Below are positions 19,310 to 28,240 of a stretch of 64,000 nt of DNA, in pieces (the first letter of the stretch is position 1; every line of letters starts with the position of its first letter). This stretch comes from Sulfurospirillum sp. UCH001 (GTDB lineage Bacteria > Campylobacterota > Campylobacteria > Campylobacterales > Sulfurospirillaceae). The position numbers and the translations under genes were made by a program. The notes beneath the pieces are model-generated. The model saw only the letters and a program-made list of their open reading frames with translations. It ran no database searches and was not told the origin of the DNA. The stretch covers positions 744,001-808,000 of the forward strand of contig NZ_AP014723.1 in NCBI RefSeq assembly GCF_001548035.1, read 5' to 3'.

Positions 19310-19908
19310 TCAAAGTTAAAGACGCTTTCTTTGTGAAGTCTGCTTCCAAAATGGAAGAGACGACACCAGAAGGTATGAGCGAGGTCGCGTTTATTGGGCG
19401 AAGTAATGTGGGTAAAAGCTCCATTATTAATGCACTGACCAATAAAAAAGGACTGGCAAAAAGCTCTTCAACCCCAGGTAAAACACGGCTTATCAACTTT
19501 TTTCAAATTGTTTTGAGCAAGGATGAAAAAACATACCATGCGCAGTTGGTTGATCTTCCAGGCTTTGGATATGCAAAAGTATCTCACAGCCTTAAAGAAG
19601 AGTGGCAGAAAAACTTGACAGATTATATTAAAAGACGTGCTTCCATTCGTACATTTGTACACCTGATTGATTCAAGACACCCTTTCTTAGAGATAGATCA
19701 AGCGGTACATGACTATTTACAAGAAATTGTAAGACCTGATCAGACTATTTTACGTATTTTTACGAAATTGGATAAATTAAAACAGAGTGAAATTAGTGTG
19801 ATTAAAAAAAATTATCCAGATGCTATTTTGGTTTCTAGCAGTAGTAAAAAAGGAATTGACAAGGCTTTGAACGCTATTTTTGAAACGCTTTTTGGAGAGA
19901 AATTATGA
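19306..19908 (+). CDS. engB: Ribosome biogenesis GTP-binding protein EngB (YsxC/YihA)
   Basis: Essential small GTPase of 200 residues for 50S subunit assembly. G1 is GRSNVGKSS near residue 29, the G2 region is STPGKTRLINFF, G3 is DLPGFGYAK, and G4 is TKLDK. The start is GTG within the lptA stop (GTGA), and its own stop overlaps the next gene as ATGA. The position after lptA matches the C. jejuni order as I remember it. Confidence 0.96.
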   Translation: MIKVKDAFFVKSASKMEETTPEGMSEVAFIGRSNVGKSSIINALTNKKGLAKSSSTPGKTRLINFFQIVLSKDEKTYHAQLVDLPGFGYAKVSHSLKEEWQKNLTDYIKRRASIRTFVHLIDSRHPFLEIDQAVHDYLQEIVRPDQTILRIFTKLDKLKQSEISVIKKNYPDAILVSSSSKKGIDKALNAIFETLFGEKL

Positions 19909-20363
19909 TTACTTATACCAAAGCAAAACTCAGCGATATTGTACATATGCAAGATGTTGTTAAGCCAGAAGTAGAAAAAGGTATTATTCTCTTTCGAAGT
20001 TCGGATGAGATGGCAACCAATATTCGTTCTTACATCTTAGCGAAAGAAAACGATCAAATCATTGGATTTGGCGCTCTACATTTTCATGCCGATGATCTAG
20101 CAGAAATACGCAGTCTTGTTGTAAAAGATGGTTGTAGAGGTAAAGGTGTTGGTAAAGGAATAATCGAAAACCTCCTAAAAGAGGGTGAGTCATTAGGTGT
20201 TAAAAAAGTCTTTACACTAACGTATCAAAAAGCTTTTTTTGAATCAGTTGGTTTTAGTGAAATTCCTAAAGAGGCGCTTCCTGCTCATAAAATTTGGGCG
20301 GATTGTATTAAATGCAAACATTTTCCAATATGCGACGAAATAGCGCTGATCAAAACTATCTAA
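19905..20363 (+). CDS. GNAT acetyltransferase, probable short N-acetylglutamate synthase (ArgA-like)
   Basis: A 152-residue GNAT-fold protein with the acetyl-CoA motif VVKDGCRGKGVGKGIIENLL near residues 70-88. The C-terminal tail has a three-cysteine motif (DCIKCKHFPICDE) of the kind seen in short N-acetylglutamate synthases, which make the first intermediate of arginine synthesis without the kinase-like domain of classical ArgA. Substrate assignment is from memory of that tail and is not proven. The gene overlaps engB by four bases and the next membrane protein gene by about 50 bases. Confidence 0.7.
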   Translation: MITYTKAKLSDIVHMQDVVKPEVEKGIILFRSSDEMATNIRSYILAKENDQIIGFGALHFHADDLAEIRSLVVKDGCRGKGVGKGIIENLLKEGESLGVKKVFTLTYQKAFFESVGFSEIPKEALPAHKIWADCIKCKHFPICDEIALIKTI

Positions 20364-20803
20364 CCCTCTTTTGGATCAGTGGATGGCTACTTGCTGGCCT
20401 TGTAATGTCATCACTTTATCCATTTATCCCTTCTTTTGTGGGCGTGGTTTTTTGTTATCTTATTCTTAATTTTAATCGACATGAAGAAAATGCTATGCCC
20501 TTATTTTTAGCATTTCTCTATCTATGTGTGTATGACCTCTCTAAAGGTTTTTATCTTTTTTCATACGTGATTTTATTTGTAATTGTTTACAAGTTTGCAA
20601 TTTATAAAATTCAAAATGTTATTACATGCGATAATTGTATTTTAGCGGCATATGTGAGCATCGCTTATCTTGGACATTTTTTATTGAATGCTTTTTTTGC
20701 GTATTTGGACAATGAGACATTTCCTTATTTTTCAAATTACTATTTTTACTATATCGCGATTGATTCTATTCTCTCCTTCATGTTTTTTAGGGTGTCCCGG
20801 TGA
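20312..20803 (+). CDS. Small multi-pass membrane protein, MreD-position
   Basis: A 163-residue hydrophobic protein with four to six predicted membrane segments. It sits directly upstream of mrdA (PBP2), where MreD occurs in many bacteria and where C. jejuni has an uncharacterised membrane protein. I see no diagnostic MreD motif, so the name rests on context and topology. The ATG at 20312 overlaps the acetyltransferase by 52 bases; an alternative ATG at 20330 is equally possible. Its stop overlaps the GTG start of mrdA (GTGA). Confidence 0.65.
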   Translation: MQTFSNMRRNSADQNYLTLFWISGWLLAGLVMSSLYPFIPSFVGVVFCYLILNFNRHEENAMPLFLAFLYLCVYDLSKGFYLFSYVILFVIVYKFAIYKIQNVITCDNCILAAYVSIAYLGHFLLNAFFAYLDNETFPYFSNYYFYYIAIDSILSFMFFRVSR

Positions 20804-22617
20804 GAATTAAGATTACGCTTGCTATCTTCATTTCGGTGTGGATTGCTCTTTTAGTACGGGTTTATTATATTAGCATTAAGTCCAATGCATATTATGAAGA
20901 GATAGCAAAACAAAATGCGGTTAAAGTAGAAGAACTTGCGCCTTTACGTGGAGTTATCTTAGATCGCAAACTTAAACCTCTTTCTGTCAATCGTTTAGGT
21001 TTCTCAATTGGATTAAAACCAAGACTAAGTCTCAAATCAAATCGAACTGTGTTAGAAGAAGAGATTGCTTTTTTAGCAGAGACATTGCCAGATGCGAGTG
21101 TGAAAGATATGATGAAAGAGTATGTCAAAGCAGACTCTGCATACAATCATGATTTTGTCGATGTTATTAGTTTTATCCCCTATGAAAAACTGATTCCACA
21201 CTTTGCCAAAATCGCGCAACATGACAACCTTCAGATCAAAATTACTTCTAAAAGGCATTATCCTTATGGCTCGCTTGCCTCACATGTGATTGGTTATGTG
21301 GGTAAGTCAAATACTCAAGATGTTGCAGAAGATGCTACAGCCAAGCTAGTAGGTTTTTCAGGTAAAACAGGTATTGAGAAGTACTATAATACTGTTTTGC
21401 AGGGTATTAAAGGTGAAAAAAAGACAAAAGTAACAGCGTTTAACCAAGAGATTGAGCAGGTGAGTAAAACACTGCCTGTCAGTAATGATCTTGTGCTTAG
21501 TCTTGATTTAGAATTGCAACGTTATATTGCAGAACTTTTTGGAGATGATAGTGGTGCTGTGGTGGTTATGAATGCTAAAAATGGTGAAATATTAGCAGCA
21601 GCCAGTTTCCCAGAGTATGATTTAAATAAATTCGTGAGCGGTATCACTCGGGAAGAGTGGGCAATCTTAGCAAATGATTTAAACCATCCTTTTACCAATA
21701 AACTCGTTAATGGTCTCTACCCTCCAGGCTCTGTTGTCAAAATGGGCGTGGGAATGGCAATGATGAATTCTGGCATTATTACTCCCAATACAACGTTTGA
21801 ATCTACCGGTACGATGGAACTTGGTGGACGGGTGTTCCGTGATTGGAAAAAAGAGGGACATGGTATGATCTCGTATGTTCGAGCAATTCGTGAGAGTTGT
21901 GATGACTACTTTTACAAAGCAAGCCTCAAAACGGGTATTGATATTATTGCACCATTTCTTTCTAAAATAGGATTTGCTGCAAAAACAGGTATTGATCTTC
22001 CTCGTGAGTTTATGGGAACCGTACCAAGCCGTGAATGGAAAAAAGCACGCTTTGGTAAGGGATGGTCACAAGGTGAAACGCTCATTAGCTCCATTGGTCA
22101 AGGATACTTCCTTGTAACGCCTGTTCAAGTAGCCAAATATACCGCTTTCTTAGCGACAGGTAATGGAGTTACCCCTCATTTTGTAAGTAAAATAAACGAT
22201 GTTCCACTTGATTTTCCAGTTGATCCTAATATTGTCAGTGAGAGCGAAAAACGCTATCTAAAAGTTACTCGTGAGGGTATGTATGAAGTTGCCAATGTCC
22301 CTGGTGGTACGGCATTAAGACATATCAATGTAACAGCACCTTTTAAAATCGCTGCAAAGACAGGAACAGCACAAGTTGTTGGTATTTCTCAAACTGATAA
22401 AAAACGTATGCGTGAAGAAGATATGGACTATTATCAACGCTCTCACGCATGGTTAACAACGTATGGCCCTTATGAAAATCCTCAGTATGTTGTCACTGTT
22501 TTAGTTGAGCATGGAGGTCATGGTGGTAGTGAAGGTGGACCAATTGCCTCTAAAATCTTCGATAAGCTTTATCAAATGGGTTATATCACTATCGATACTC
22601 CTACTAAAGGAAAATAA
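20800..22617 (+). CDS. mrdA: Penicillin-binding protein 2 (elongasome transpeptidase)
   Basis: Inner-membrane peptidoglycan transpeptidase of 605 residues that works with RodA in cell elongation. One N-terminal membrane anchor is followed by the PBP dimerisation region (APLRGVILDRKLKPLSVN) and a transpeptidase domain. Catalytic motifs: SxxK in YPPGSVVKMG near residue 310, SCDDYF (SxD type), and KTG in AAKTGTAQV. The start is GTG at 20800, coupled to the upstream membrane protein. It ends the long + strand envelope series and converges on the DJ-1 gene 17 bases later. Confidence 0.95.
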   Translation: MRIKITLAIFISVWIALLVRVYYISIKSNAYYEEIAKQNAVKVEELAPLRGVILDRKLKPLSVNRLGFSIGLKPRLSLKSNRTVLEEEIAFLAETLPDASVKDMMKEYVKADSAYNHDFVDVISFIPYEKLIPHFAKIAQHDNLQIKITSKRHYPYGSLASHVIGYVGKSNTQDVAEDATAKLVGFSGKTGIEKYYNTVLQGIKGEKKTKVTAFNQEIEQVSKTLPVSNDLVLSLDLELQRYIAELFGDDSGAVVVMNAKNGEILAAASFPEYDLNKFVSGITREEWAILANDLNHPFTNKLVNGLYPPGSVVKMGVGMAMMNSGIITPNTTFESTGTMELGGRVFRDWKKEGHGMISYVRAIRESCDDYFYKASLKTGIDIIAPFLSKIGFAAKTGIDLPREFMGTVPSREWKKARFGKGWSQGETLISSIGQGYFLVTPVQVAKYTAFLATGNGVTPHFVSKINDVPLDFPVDPNIVSESEKRYLKVTREGMYEVANVPGGTALRHINVTAPFKIAAKTGTAQVVGISQTDKKRMREEDMDYYQRSHAWLTTYGPYENPQYVVTVLVEHGGHGGSEGGPIASKIFDKLYQMGYITIDTPTKGK

Positions 22618-22634
22618 AACGTTTTTAGTGTGAA

Positions 22635-23213
22635 TTAAAGATGCGTTATATTGATTTTATATTCAATTTTATCAGCAACTTCTTGCGCTAAGGTAACCCC
22701 AAAGAGTTCACGTAAAAGATAAAATCCCAATTCCAATCCTGAACTGACTCCACCTGCGGTAATAATCTTTCCATCATGTACTACTTTGGAAGAGACAACG
22801 TTAACACCATAATTTGCCAGTTCATCAAAGGCACTATGATACGTTGTTGCTTCTTTACCTAAGAGCATACCCGCTTCTGCAAGAAAAAACGCTCCTGTGC
22901 ATACGGACGCAAGGTATGTCAACTCTTCGTAACGTGTTTTGATGAATGTTTGTATCATAGATTTTTGCATCCATTCACTTCGGCCTTTTCCACCAGGGAA
23001 AAGTAAAATATCTAAGGGAGGGCAATTCTTCAAAGTGACATCGGGGAGGACTCGAAGACCATTGAATGCGTGAATGGGCTCTTCTGTTGGAGCGATAAGA
23101 AGGACTTTTGTACTATTGGATTGTATTTTATTGATATAGCTTAACACTTCAAAAGGGGCTACAAAATCAAGCTCTTCGACTTGTGGAAAAATCACAATAC
23201 CAATCGTTACCAT
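22635..23213 (-). CDS. DJ-1/PfpI family protein
   Basis: A 192-residue protein of the DJ-1/PfpI glutamine-amidotransferase-like superfamily. The nucleophilic cysteine lies in the elbow LASVCTGAFFLAEAG near residue 105, with the FPGGKGRSEW segment and TAGGVSSGLELG further on. The overall form resembles cytoplasmic isonitrile hydratase/ThiJ-like or AraC-sensor-like domains without the DNA-binding part; the substrate is unknown. It starts three bases after ybeY, whose last codons (GAGGAG) provide its ribosome binding site. Confidence 0.85.
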   Translation of the reverse strand: MVTIGIVIFPQVEELDFVAPFEVLSYINKIQSNSTKVLLIAPTEEPIHAFNGLRVLPDVTLKNCPPLDILLFPGGKGRSEWMQKSMIQTFIKTRYEELTYLASVCTGAFFLAEAGMLLGKEATTYHSAFDELANYGVNVVSSKVVHDGKIITAGGVSSGLELGFYLLRELFGVTLAQEVADKIEYKINITHL

Positions 23214-23216
23214 ACA

Positions 23217-23636
23217 TTACTCCTCTGTGCGAACAATTAAACTTTCTGGTAAATTATACTGCTTGATCCATGCTTTTTCTTCTTCTCTCATTTCTCCATG
23301 ATCAATTTCATGATCAAAGCCTAGTAAGTGCAGCATCCCGTGGATAAAAAGAAGCGTTGTCTCTTCCTCTATAGTATGACCTAACTCTTGTGCTTTTTGA
23401 GAAGCTAGCTCGTAGTTAATGACAATAGAACCAAGAGGGGCATGTGGAAAATCATCAACAGGGAAGCTTAACACATCTGTCGTTTTATCCATACCCCTAT
23501 GTTCAAGATTGAGCTCGTGCATACTTTGCCCATCAATGATGAGCAGTTCAACCTCTTTTGATGTATGCTCTTTGCAGATTTTTTCCAAGATATCAAGCTG
23601 TAAAGGTGTATTGGATTCGTTATCGATGAGTAACAT
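23217..23636 (-). CDS. ybeY: Endoribonuclease YbeY
   Basis: Metal-dependent RNase of 139 residues acting in 16S rRNA 3'-end maturation and ribosome quality control. The zinc-binding motif HGMLHLLGFDHEIDH is complete (H-x3-H-x5-H), and the upstream TDVLSFPVDD segment is conserved in the family. The ribosome binding site AAAAGGAG precedes its ATG. It lies between the Mur-like orphan gene and the DJ-1 gene. Confidence 0.95.
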   Translation of the reverse strand: MLLIDNESNTPLQLDILEKICKEHTSKEVELLIIDGQSMHELNLEHRGMDKTTDVLSFPVDDFPHAPLGSIVINYELASQKAQELGHTIEEETTLLFIHGMLHLLGFDHEIDHGEMREEEKAWIKQYNLPESLIVRTEE

Positions 23637-23647
23637 AAAAACTCCTT

Positions 23648-24652
23648 TTAAAAGAGGCTAAGTTGGGTTGTAGATGTTTTGGTAAACAAAGGCTCAAAAT
23701 CTTCTCTATCACCTAAAACAAGAGCATATTGAAATGATTTTTGACTTAAAATGGCGAGATCTTCGATGGTTTCAAAATAAAAAATCTCTCCTTTAAAAGC
23801 AAAAGTATTTTTGTGTTGTTTTGGAAGGCAGAGAATAAGCTTTGAAAAATCAATCTGTGATTGTACATAAGAGATCAACGTTGAAAAAAGCGTTTCTTGT
23901 GGTTCAAAAATAAGCGCTTTTGAACTACTTCCAAACTCTTTTTTGCATAAATTTTGAGTAATGAATTGCGGATAGCAATGTTCATTAAATCCAAGGTGTT
24001 CTAAGGTATAGGAAATAGTATGCGTATCACAAAACGTTAGTAATGCGAGGAGCTCTTCCACAAAAAGAGAAGGAATTTTTTGCTCTACATAATAGCGATC
24101 TTGGTAGCCAAAAGAGCTCAAAAACAACCCTTTTTGAGCGATCGTTGGCTTTGTATGCACGGTAGTTTCAATTTTGTGTGCAACAGGAGCGATTTGTTCA
24201 GCTAATGCACGATTACTAAGGCAAAAGCGATCTTCTTCTTTTGCCGCGAGAATGGTTTTAGAAATCGTGAAAAGATCATCTCGTAAGTATTTGATACTGC
24301 GAGGTGTTTGAATCATCTCTAAAAGAGCAGCTTGCACAGGCGAGAGTACTATCATCTCAAGTGACTTTTGTGTAATGGTATAACGTAAAAGTTTGATAAG
24401 GATATGTTCTATAGAGCGTACTTCGATCCAAGCGCACTCATCATCTTCGTGTTCAAATGTAAGGGTAGTAACAATGGCATAAGCACCTTTTAAAAGGGCT
24501 TGATGAATTTGTTCGCGTGATGCGTTAATATCAATAAAGAGATCGCCATGTGAGACACGAGAGGCATCGAGGCAGATAGTAGCAAACGCATCAATAGGAG
24601 GCGTTGTAATAAGCCTCCCATCAATGATGCGTACAAAGTTGTCTATTTTCAT
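23648..24652 (-). CDS. Uncharacterised protein with a Mur-ligase-like N-terminal domain
   Basis: A 334-residue protein. Residues 1-75 resemble the N-terminal UDP-binding domain of MurF/MurE (LDASRVSHGDLFIDINASRE ... ALLKGAYAIVTT), but the central ATPase domain with its GTNGKT P-loop does not follow. The remaining 250 residues contain no motif I recognise. C. jejuni has, as I recall, an uncharacterised gene next to metG in this position, so this looks like a conserved Campylobacterota protein. The start overlaps the metG stop by four bases (ATGA). Function unknown; a peptidoglycan-precursor-related role would be a guess. Confidence 0.6.
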   Translation of the reverse strand: MKIDNFVRIIDGRLITTPPIDAFATICLDASRVSHGDLFIDINASREQIHQALLKGAYAIVTTLTFEHEDDECAWIEVRSIEHILIKLLRYTITQKSLEMIVLSPVQAALLEMIQTPRSIKYLRDDLFTISKTILAAKEEDRFCLSNRALAEQIAPVAHKIETTVHTKPTIAQKGLFLSSFGYQDRYYVEQKIPSLFVEELLALLTFCDTHTISYTLEHLGFNEHCYPQFITQNLCKKEFGSSSKALIFEPQETLFSTLISYVQSQIDFSKLILCLPKQHKNTFAFKGEIFYFETIEDLAILSQKSFQYALVLGDREDFEPLFTKTSTTQLSLF

Positions 24653-26583
24653 CCAATAGATGCGCCAGTTTGGCGTGGTCGTTCAGGTCGTACAAGGCAA
24701 AGTCCCTCTTTATCTTTAGCCGCTAATAACATACCTTGGCTGAGTAATCCTTTGATGGTTGCAGGCTTCAAGTTTGCTACAACACACACTTGAGTGTTGA
24801 TAAGCTCTTCAGGAGTGTAATATTCACGAATACCCGCAACAATTTGTCTAGGTTCACTCTCACCAAGATCGACTTTGAGTTTTAAGAGACGATCACTTCC
24901 CTCTAAGATACTCGCTTCTAAAACGGTTCCAATTTTGAGAGAGGTTTCAAAAAATTGATCAATAGTAATGATAGACTCAATTTTTGCCTCTTTTTTATCT
25001 TTTTTTGCAGGTGCAGCTTCAACCACAACAGGTGGTGTTGGTTGTGCCATCAATTCTTCTTCAATACGAGGGAAAAGAGGTGGTACTTTTTCAATTGGGA
25101 ATTCATCTAAAAAGCTTTTTCTAACAACATATTTATCATAGTTTGCTGTTGTGATCTCAAAGCCTAATGCTTTAGCAATCGTTACAGTCGTTTTTGGCAT
25201 AACAGGATGGAGTAAAATTGCAACGCGTGCCAAGATATTCGATACCAATGCCACAAGTGCGAGTGCTTGATCAACTTTGCCTTCTTTGATTTTTACCCAT
25301 GGCTCATGCACGGTAATGGCTTGATTCGCAATACTAAGGGCTTTCCATAGATCTTCTAAATAACGGTTCGTTTGAAGCTCTAAAAGGTTGTTTTCTACAT
25401 TTTTTAAAATCTCATCGACTGCCGCAAGTTCGTTTGCATGGAAATTGCTTACATCTTTAGAATTAACCACACCATTGCTGTATTTGCCACTCATACCTAT
25501 GATACGATTGAGGAGGTTTCCAAGTTCATTCCCAAGGTCTGAATTGATGCGATCCATCAACGCTTTTTGGCTAAAGTCACCGTCTTGACCAAACGGAACT
25601 TCACGAAGCATAAAATATCTAAAGTTTTCTAAGCCATACGCATCAGCAACCTCTTTAGGGTTGACGACATTGCCTTTGCTTTTACTCATTTTCTCGCCAT
25701 TACGTGTCCACCAGCCGTGTGCCGCAACGTGTTTTGGCAGAGCCAAACCAAGGCTCATCAAAAATGCTGGCCAGTAAATCGCATGAAAACGAAGAATGTC
25801 TTTACCCACAAGATGAATGGTTGCCGGCCAAAAGTCCATATTTTTCTCATCGGTACCATACCCTAAAGCAGTTGTGTAGTTAAGAAGGGCATCAAGCCAA
25901 ACGTACATCACGTGTTTATCATCGTTCATGGAAGCAGGAAGTTTTACACCCCAATCAAAGCTGGTACGCGTGATGGAAAGATCACGAAGTCCTTGTTTGA
26001 CAAAGCTGATGACTTCATTTTTTTTGCCTTTTGGAAGGACACATTTCTCATCGTTGTTGTACCATTTGATAAGGTCTTCTTGGTATTTTGAAAGTTTAAA
26101 GAAGTAGCTTTCTTCTTTGACTAAACGTGTGAGCTTGCCACAATCAGGGCATTTGTCTTCATCAACGAGTTGGGTGTCTGTAAAGAATGTTTCACAGCTG
26201 ACACAGTAGTGACCTTCATATTCACCTTTGTAGATGTCACCTTTGTCAAACATCACTTGAAAGGCTTTTTGAACACCTGTTTTATGCTCAACATCGGTAG
26301 TACGAATAAATTTATCGTAGCTTATTTCAAACTCATCCCAAAGTGCTCTAAATTTTCCACTGATTTCATCAGCATAGGCTTGTGGTGTTTTACCACGCAT
26401 TTTTGCCGCTTCTTCAATTTTTTGACCGTGCTCATCGGTACCTGTTAGAAAATAGGTCTCATAGCCTTTAAGACGGTAGTAACGTGCCATGGTATCTGCG
26501 ATAATGGTCGTGTACGCATGTCCGATGTGAGGAACATCGTTAACATAATAGATCGGGGTTGTAATGTAGGCTTTTTGAGACAT
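24649..26583 (-). CDS. metG: Methionyl-tRNA synthetase
   Basis: Class I synthetase of 644 residues. The HIGH motif is HIGHAYTTIIADTMARYY near residue 20; the zinc knuckle CVSCETFF ... CPDCGK carries four cysteines around residues 125-150; the KMSKS loop is KMSKSKGNVVNP near residue 297. A Pro/Ala/Lys-rich linker near residue 515 joins a C-terminal tRNA-binding OB-fold (Trbp111/EMAP-like: IGTVLEASILEGSDRLLKLKVD). The C. jejuni order metG-small protein-fbp-mobB is preserved here. Confidence 0.97.
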   Translation of the reverse strand: MSQKAYITTPIYYVNDVPHIGHAYTTIIADTMARYYRLKGYETYFLTGTDEHGQKIEEAAKMRGKTPQAYADEISGKFRALWDEFEISYDKFIRTTDVEHKTGVQKAFQVMFDKGDIYKGEYEGHYCVSCETFFTDTQLVDEDKCPDCGKLTRLVKEESYFFKLSKYQEDLIKWYNNDEKCVLPKGKKNEVISFVKQGLRDLSITRTSFDWGVKLPASMNDDKHVMYVWLDALLNYTTALGYGTDEKNMDFWPATIHLVGKDILRFHAIYWPAFLMSLGLALPKHVAAHGWWTRNGEKMSKSKGNVVNPKEVADAYGLENFRYFMLREVPFGQDGDFSQKALMDRINSDLGNELGNLLNRIIGMSGKYSNGVVNSKDVSNFHANELAAVDEILKNVENNLLELQTNRYLEDLWKALSIANQAITVHEPWVKIKEGKVDQALALVALVSNILARVAILLHPVMPKTTVTIAKALGFEITTANYDKYVVRKSFLDEFPIEKVPPLFPRIEEELMAQPTPPVVVEAAPAKKDKKEAKIESIITIDQFFETSLKIGTVLEASILEGSDRLLKLKVDLGESEPRQIVAGIREYYTPEELINTQVCVVANLKPATIKGLLSQGMLLAAKDKEGLCLVRPERPRQTGASIG

Positions 26584-26617
26584 CGTTCTTCCTAGTTAAA
26601 TTGATTCATTAATATTG

Positions 26618-26815
26618 TTAAAACTCAAATCCGCCACCTTGTCCTTTAGCCATACTTTCATAAACAGCTTTGACATAGGTTTTACGGGTTTCACACTCAA
26701 ACATTTTTTCACAATCGCTGCATGTCACAACATTTTTATTCTGCTGGCATGCTTGCAGGAGTACTTTTTTCTCTTGCAGGTCTTGTTCGTAAATATCGTT
26801 TACTTCACTACTCAT
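26618..26815 (-). CDS. Small conserved Cys-containing protein
   Basis: A 65-residue protein with two spaced cysteine pairs: a lone Cys near residue 23 and [10 protein letters not shown] at 32-41, ending in a Gly/Phe tail (GQGGGFEF). The C-x2-C-x6-C arrangement could bind zinc or iron, but nothing identifies a role. Its ATG overlaps the 3' end of fbp by eight bases and it lies 34 bases before metG in the same direction. A gene of this size occupies the same slot in C. jejuni as I remember it, which argues that it is real. Confidence 0.75.
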   Translation of the reverse strand: MSSEVNDIYEQDLQEKKVLLQACQQNKNVVTCSDCEKMFECETRKTYVKAVYESMAKGQGGGFEF

Positions 26816-27644
26816 AACACTTCTTAACGCGTTCTATTTCAGCATGTGATCCAAAGAAACATGGTGTAGTATCATGAGGATGTGAAGGAGAGAGGTCAAG
26901 TACTCTTCTTTTGCCATCGATTGCTTCGCCACCCGCTTTTTCATAAACGAATGCAAAAGGGAAGACTTCAAAAATCATACGAAGTTTGCCTTTAGGCACA
27001 TCACTGGTTGCAGGATAAGAGAACAGTCCACCACCTTTGAGAAGGATTTGATGCAAGTCTGGCACCATACCTCCAGAGTAACGTAAACGATACCCATCAG
27101 CAAAAATGGCATCAATAAGGGCTTTATGTTTAGGCTCCCAACACATTTGGGTTGAGCCTGGAGCGTTGAGTTTACCTTTTTCTTTCAGTTTAATCTCTTT
27201 GATGAAAACAAATTCGTTATTTTTATTGAGGCGGTACATTTTGACATCATCTTCTGCGATGACGAGTTCAACACGAGGACCATAAACAACATAGACGGCT
27301 GCTTTAAGATGTTTACCATCGTAACCACCTTCATAGATACCAAAGATAGAACCAACGCTTAAGTTCACATCGATGAGGCTAGAACCGTCTAGCGGGTCAT
27401 AACCAATGCCATAGATGCCATTGTCATGCAGAGGCGTTTTGTCTTCTTTTTCTTCGCTGACAATTTCTTTGATAGAAAGAACTTTAGCAAACTCTTCTTC
27501 GATGATGAGGTCACTTTTGATGTCCAGTTTGAGTTGGGTATCACCCGTAGAGTTGATGTTCTCAGAATAGCCTGTATCATCAAATTCAATCGCTTCACGA
27601 ATTCGAATAGCAGAACGTTTTATAGCGTCATAAATTTCTTGCAT
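26808..27644 (-). CDS. fbp: Fructose-1,6-bisphosphatase, class I
   Basis: Gluconeogenic phosphatase of 278 residues converting fructose 1,6-bisphosphate to fructose 6-phosphate. The metal and substrate site [14 protein letters not shown] near residues 90-103 and the [14 protein letters not shown] segment are diagnostic for class I. The C-terminal [16 protein letters not shown] is also typical. This is shorter than the E. coli enzyme (about 330 residues), as in other Campylobacterota. It begins one base after the mobB stop and overlaps the 65-residue protein gene. Confidence 0.95.
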   Translation of the reverse strand: MQEIYDAIKRSAIRIREAIEFDDTGYSENINSTGDTQLKLDIKSDLIIEEEFAKVLSIKEIVSEEKEDKTPLHDNGIYGIGYDPLDGSSLIDVNLSVGSIFGIYEGGYDGKHLKAAVYVVYGPRVELVIAEDDVKMYRLNKNNEFVFIKEIKLKEKGKLNAPGSTQMCWEPKHKALIDAIFADGYRLRYSGGMVPDLHQILLKGGGLFSYPATSDVPKGKLRMIFEVFPFAFVYEKAGGEAIDGKRRVLDLSPSHPHDTTPCFFGSHAEIERVKKCYE

Positions 27645-27645
27645 G

Positions 27646-28143
27646 TTATTTCACTTTCTTAGCATGAGTGTGTATCCAAGCAACGACTTGCTCAGGGTTG
27701 TTGAGATCTAAAATCGCAATATGTGAAGGGATGTTATAGTCGCTTACGTTGATGCTGTCATCAATCGCAATTGCGTCAGAACAGTCAAAATAGTCCTCAT
27801 TGAGTGAATTGCGAAAAATAGCAATACGAGGCAATGGTAATGTTTTGAGTCCCTCTACCAACAAAAAGTCGAAATCACCTAACATTGCGATGATGTCATC
27901 CAAACTTTTATGACGTTTGGAAAAAAGTGTCGTTCGCGTAGGCGATGTAACAACTACTTCAGCACCTGTTTGTGCAAACTTCCAGCTGTCTTTGCCCTCA
28001 ACATCGAAGACAGCTTTATCGCTGGGGTCATTTTTGATAATGGCTAACGCGTACTCTTTTTTAAGAATATTTGCCACTTTGAGGATGAGCGTTGTTTTTC
28101 CGCTGTCCGATGGTCCTGTAAATGCAACAGCCAAGGATTTCAT
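27646..28143 (-). CDS. mobB: Molybdopterin-guanine dinucleotide biosynthesis protein MobB
   Basis: A 165-residue GTP-binding accessory protein for molybdenum cofactor (bis-MGD) synthesis. The P-loop near residue 10 reads [11 protein letters not shown], and the segment [20 protein letters not shown] is typical of MobB. The cofactor would serve Nap, Fdh and other molybdoenzymes expected in such an organism, though none is encoded here. The ATG follows GCAGGAAAAA. Confidence 0.9.
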   Translation of the reverse strand: MKSLAVAFTGPSDSGKTTLILKVANILKKEYALAIIKNDPSDKAVFDVEGKDSWKFAQTGAEVVVTSPTRTTLFSKRHKSLDDIIAMLGDFDFLLVEGLKTLPLPRIAIFRNSLNEDYFDCSDAIAIDDSINVSDYNIPSHIAILDLNNPEQVVAWIHTHAKKVK

Positions 28144-28240
28144 TTTTTCCTGCTTTTTATGTTATTATCATAGTAATAATAGCAAAAAAAGATTTAGCTT
28201 TTGATGAGTTGATATTTGCAAGAGTTAAGAATGAGGAATG

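Noticed and set aside
22603-22629. Terminator between mrdA and the DJ-1 gene
   Set aside because: Only a six-base-pair AT stem (ACTAAA / TTTAGT) with a 15-base loop, partly inside the mrdA coding end; too weak to call.
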